Below, piece by piece: positions 63,847-64,000 of a stretch of DNA of 64,000 nucleotides. The notes beneath the pieces are model-generated. The model made no database searches. It worked only from the letters and a program-made list of their open reading frames with translations, and was not told where the DNA came from. The translations under genes and the position numbers were made by a program. The DNA is from Chaetoceros tenuissimus (taxonomy: Eukaryota > Bacillariophyta > Thalassiosirophyceae > Chaetocerotales > Chaetocerotaceae): the NCBI GenBank assembly GCA_021927905.1, contig BLLK01000062.1, forward strand, positions 186,001 through 250,000, written 5' to 3'. How positions within the stretch are numbered: the first letter of the stretch is position 1; each line of letters opens with the position of its first letter.

Positions 63847-64000
63847 ATGACTAAAAGCCTCGACCAAGAAGCGTTCGGTGTCTTTGAAGATGTGCTGCTC
63901 GAAGAGATCACATCCGAGAACAAGTACATTCAAGAGAACATCAATGGCTTCAAGACATGTCACCAAATGCTGGAAGAACTTCGTATTCATACTGGAATAG
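63847..64000 (+). CDS. Possible 5' end of a gene, cut by the window edge
   Basis: From the ATG at 63847 the frame stays open for 51 codons to the window end. The predicted start is hydrophilic and helical (MTKSLDQEAFGVFEDVLLEE...), with balanced acidic and basic residues and many C-ending codons, which looks coding. A minus-strand frame of 63 residues overlaps it and cannot be fully excluded. No family can be named. Confidence 0.4.
   Translation, partial: MTKSLDQEAFGVFEDVLLEEITSENKYIQENINGFKTCHQMLEELRIHTGI

Noticed and set aside
63799-63990. Minus-strand 63-aa frame at the right edge
   Set aside because: It competes with the plus-strand frame from 63847, whose composition looks more like coding sequence; not excluded with certainty.

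Overview
The window looks like nuclear DNA of a diatom, most likely a centric one. It is AT-rich and gene-dense on both strands. Most genes have zero to three short introns of about 64-98 bp, with GT at the donor and AG at the acceptor. Several products start with a signal peptide cut just before a Phe, the entry tag of four-membrane red-type plastids (ALA dehydratase, triosephosphate isomerase, ferredoxin-like protein). A plastid-division dynamin of the ARC5/DRP5B type and a plant-type, Cys-poor ALA dehydratase support a photosynthetic stramenopile. No rRNA, tRNA, CRISPR array, virus-like element or intact transposon was recognised. Exon joins below were read by eye, and each was checked for reading-frame continuity.

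Layout. 0-11 kb: truncated HD-domain hydrolase (-), flavin monooxygenase (-), ALA dehydratase (+), a histidine-phosphatase-like protein whose catalytic His codon reads Tyr (-), a small unknown gene (+), glyoxylate/beta-hydroxyacid reductase (+), MATE transporter (+). 11-20 kb: secreted sialate-O-acetylesterase-like protein with a Cys-rich tail (-), YrhK-like membrane protein (-), probable thylakoid lumen protein (+), membrane-anchored cysteine-synthase-like enzyme (+), 2Fe-2S protein (+), inorganic pyrophosphatase (+). 20-31 kb: PH-domain protein (-), class I histone deacetylase (+), plastid triosephosphate isomerase with a basic tail (-), FAM177-like protein (+), DRP5B (-). 31-46 kb: S1-domain protein (+), F-box/ankyrin-like protein (-), MYND protein (+), SLC10-type transporter whose long intron is full of short repeats (-), proteasome subunit RPN1 (+), FkbM-like Golgi protein (-), PIG-C (+), short-chain dehydrogenase (-). 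46-64 kb: a 2,883-residue DUF6606/DUF3638/DUF3645 protein (+), an acylated phospholipase-D-like protein (-), a lineage-type repeat protein (+), a secreted M11 metallopeptidase with EGF-like and Cys-rich modules (-), and a gene-poor right end with a partial open frame.

There are no operons, and neighbours are mostly unrelated housekeeping genes. Functional links that can be drawn are shared destinations: plastid (ALA dehydratase, TIM, ferredoxin-like protein, lumen protein, perhaps DRP5B and MATE) and the secretory route (esterase, metallopeptidase, FkbM-like protein, PIG-C). The most unusual points are the giant DUF3638 protein, the RHG-to-RYG change, a signal peptide on DRP5B, two stop-free introns whose length is a multiple of three, a repeat-filled intron, a Cys-rich module shared by two secreted enzymes, and a repeat flanking the F-box/ankyrin-like gene.
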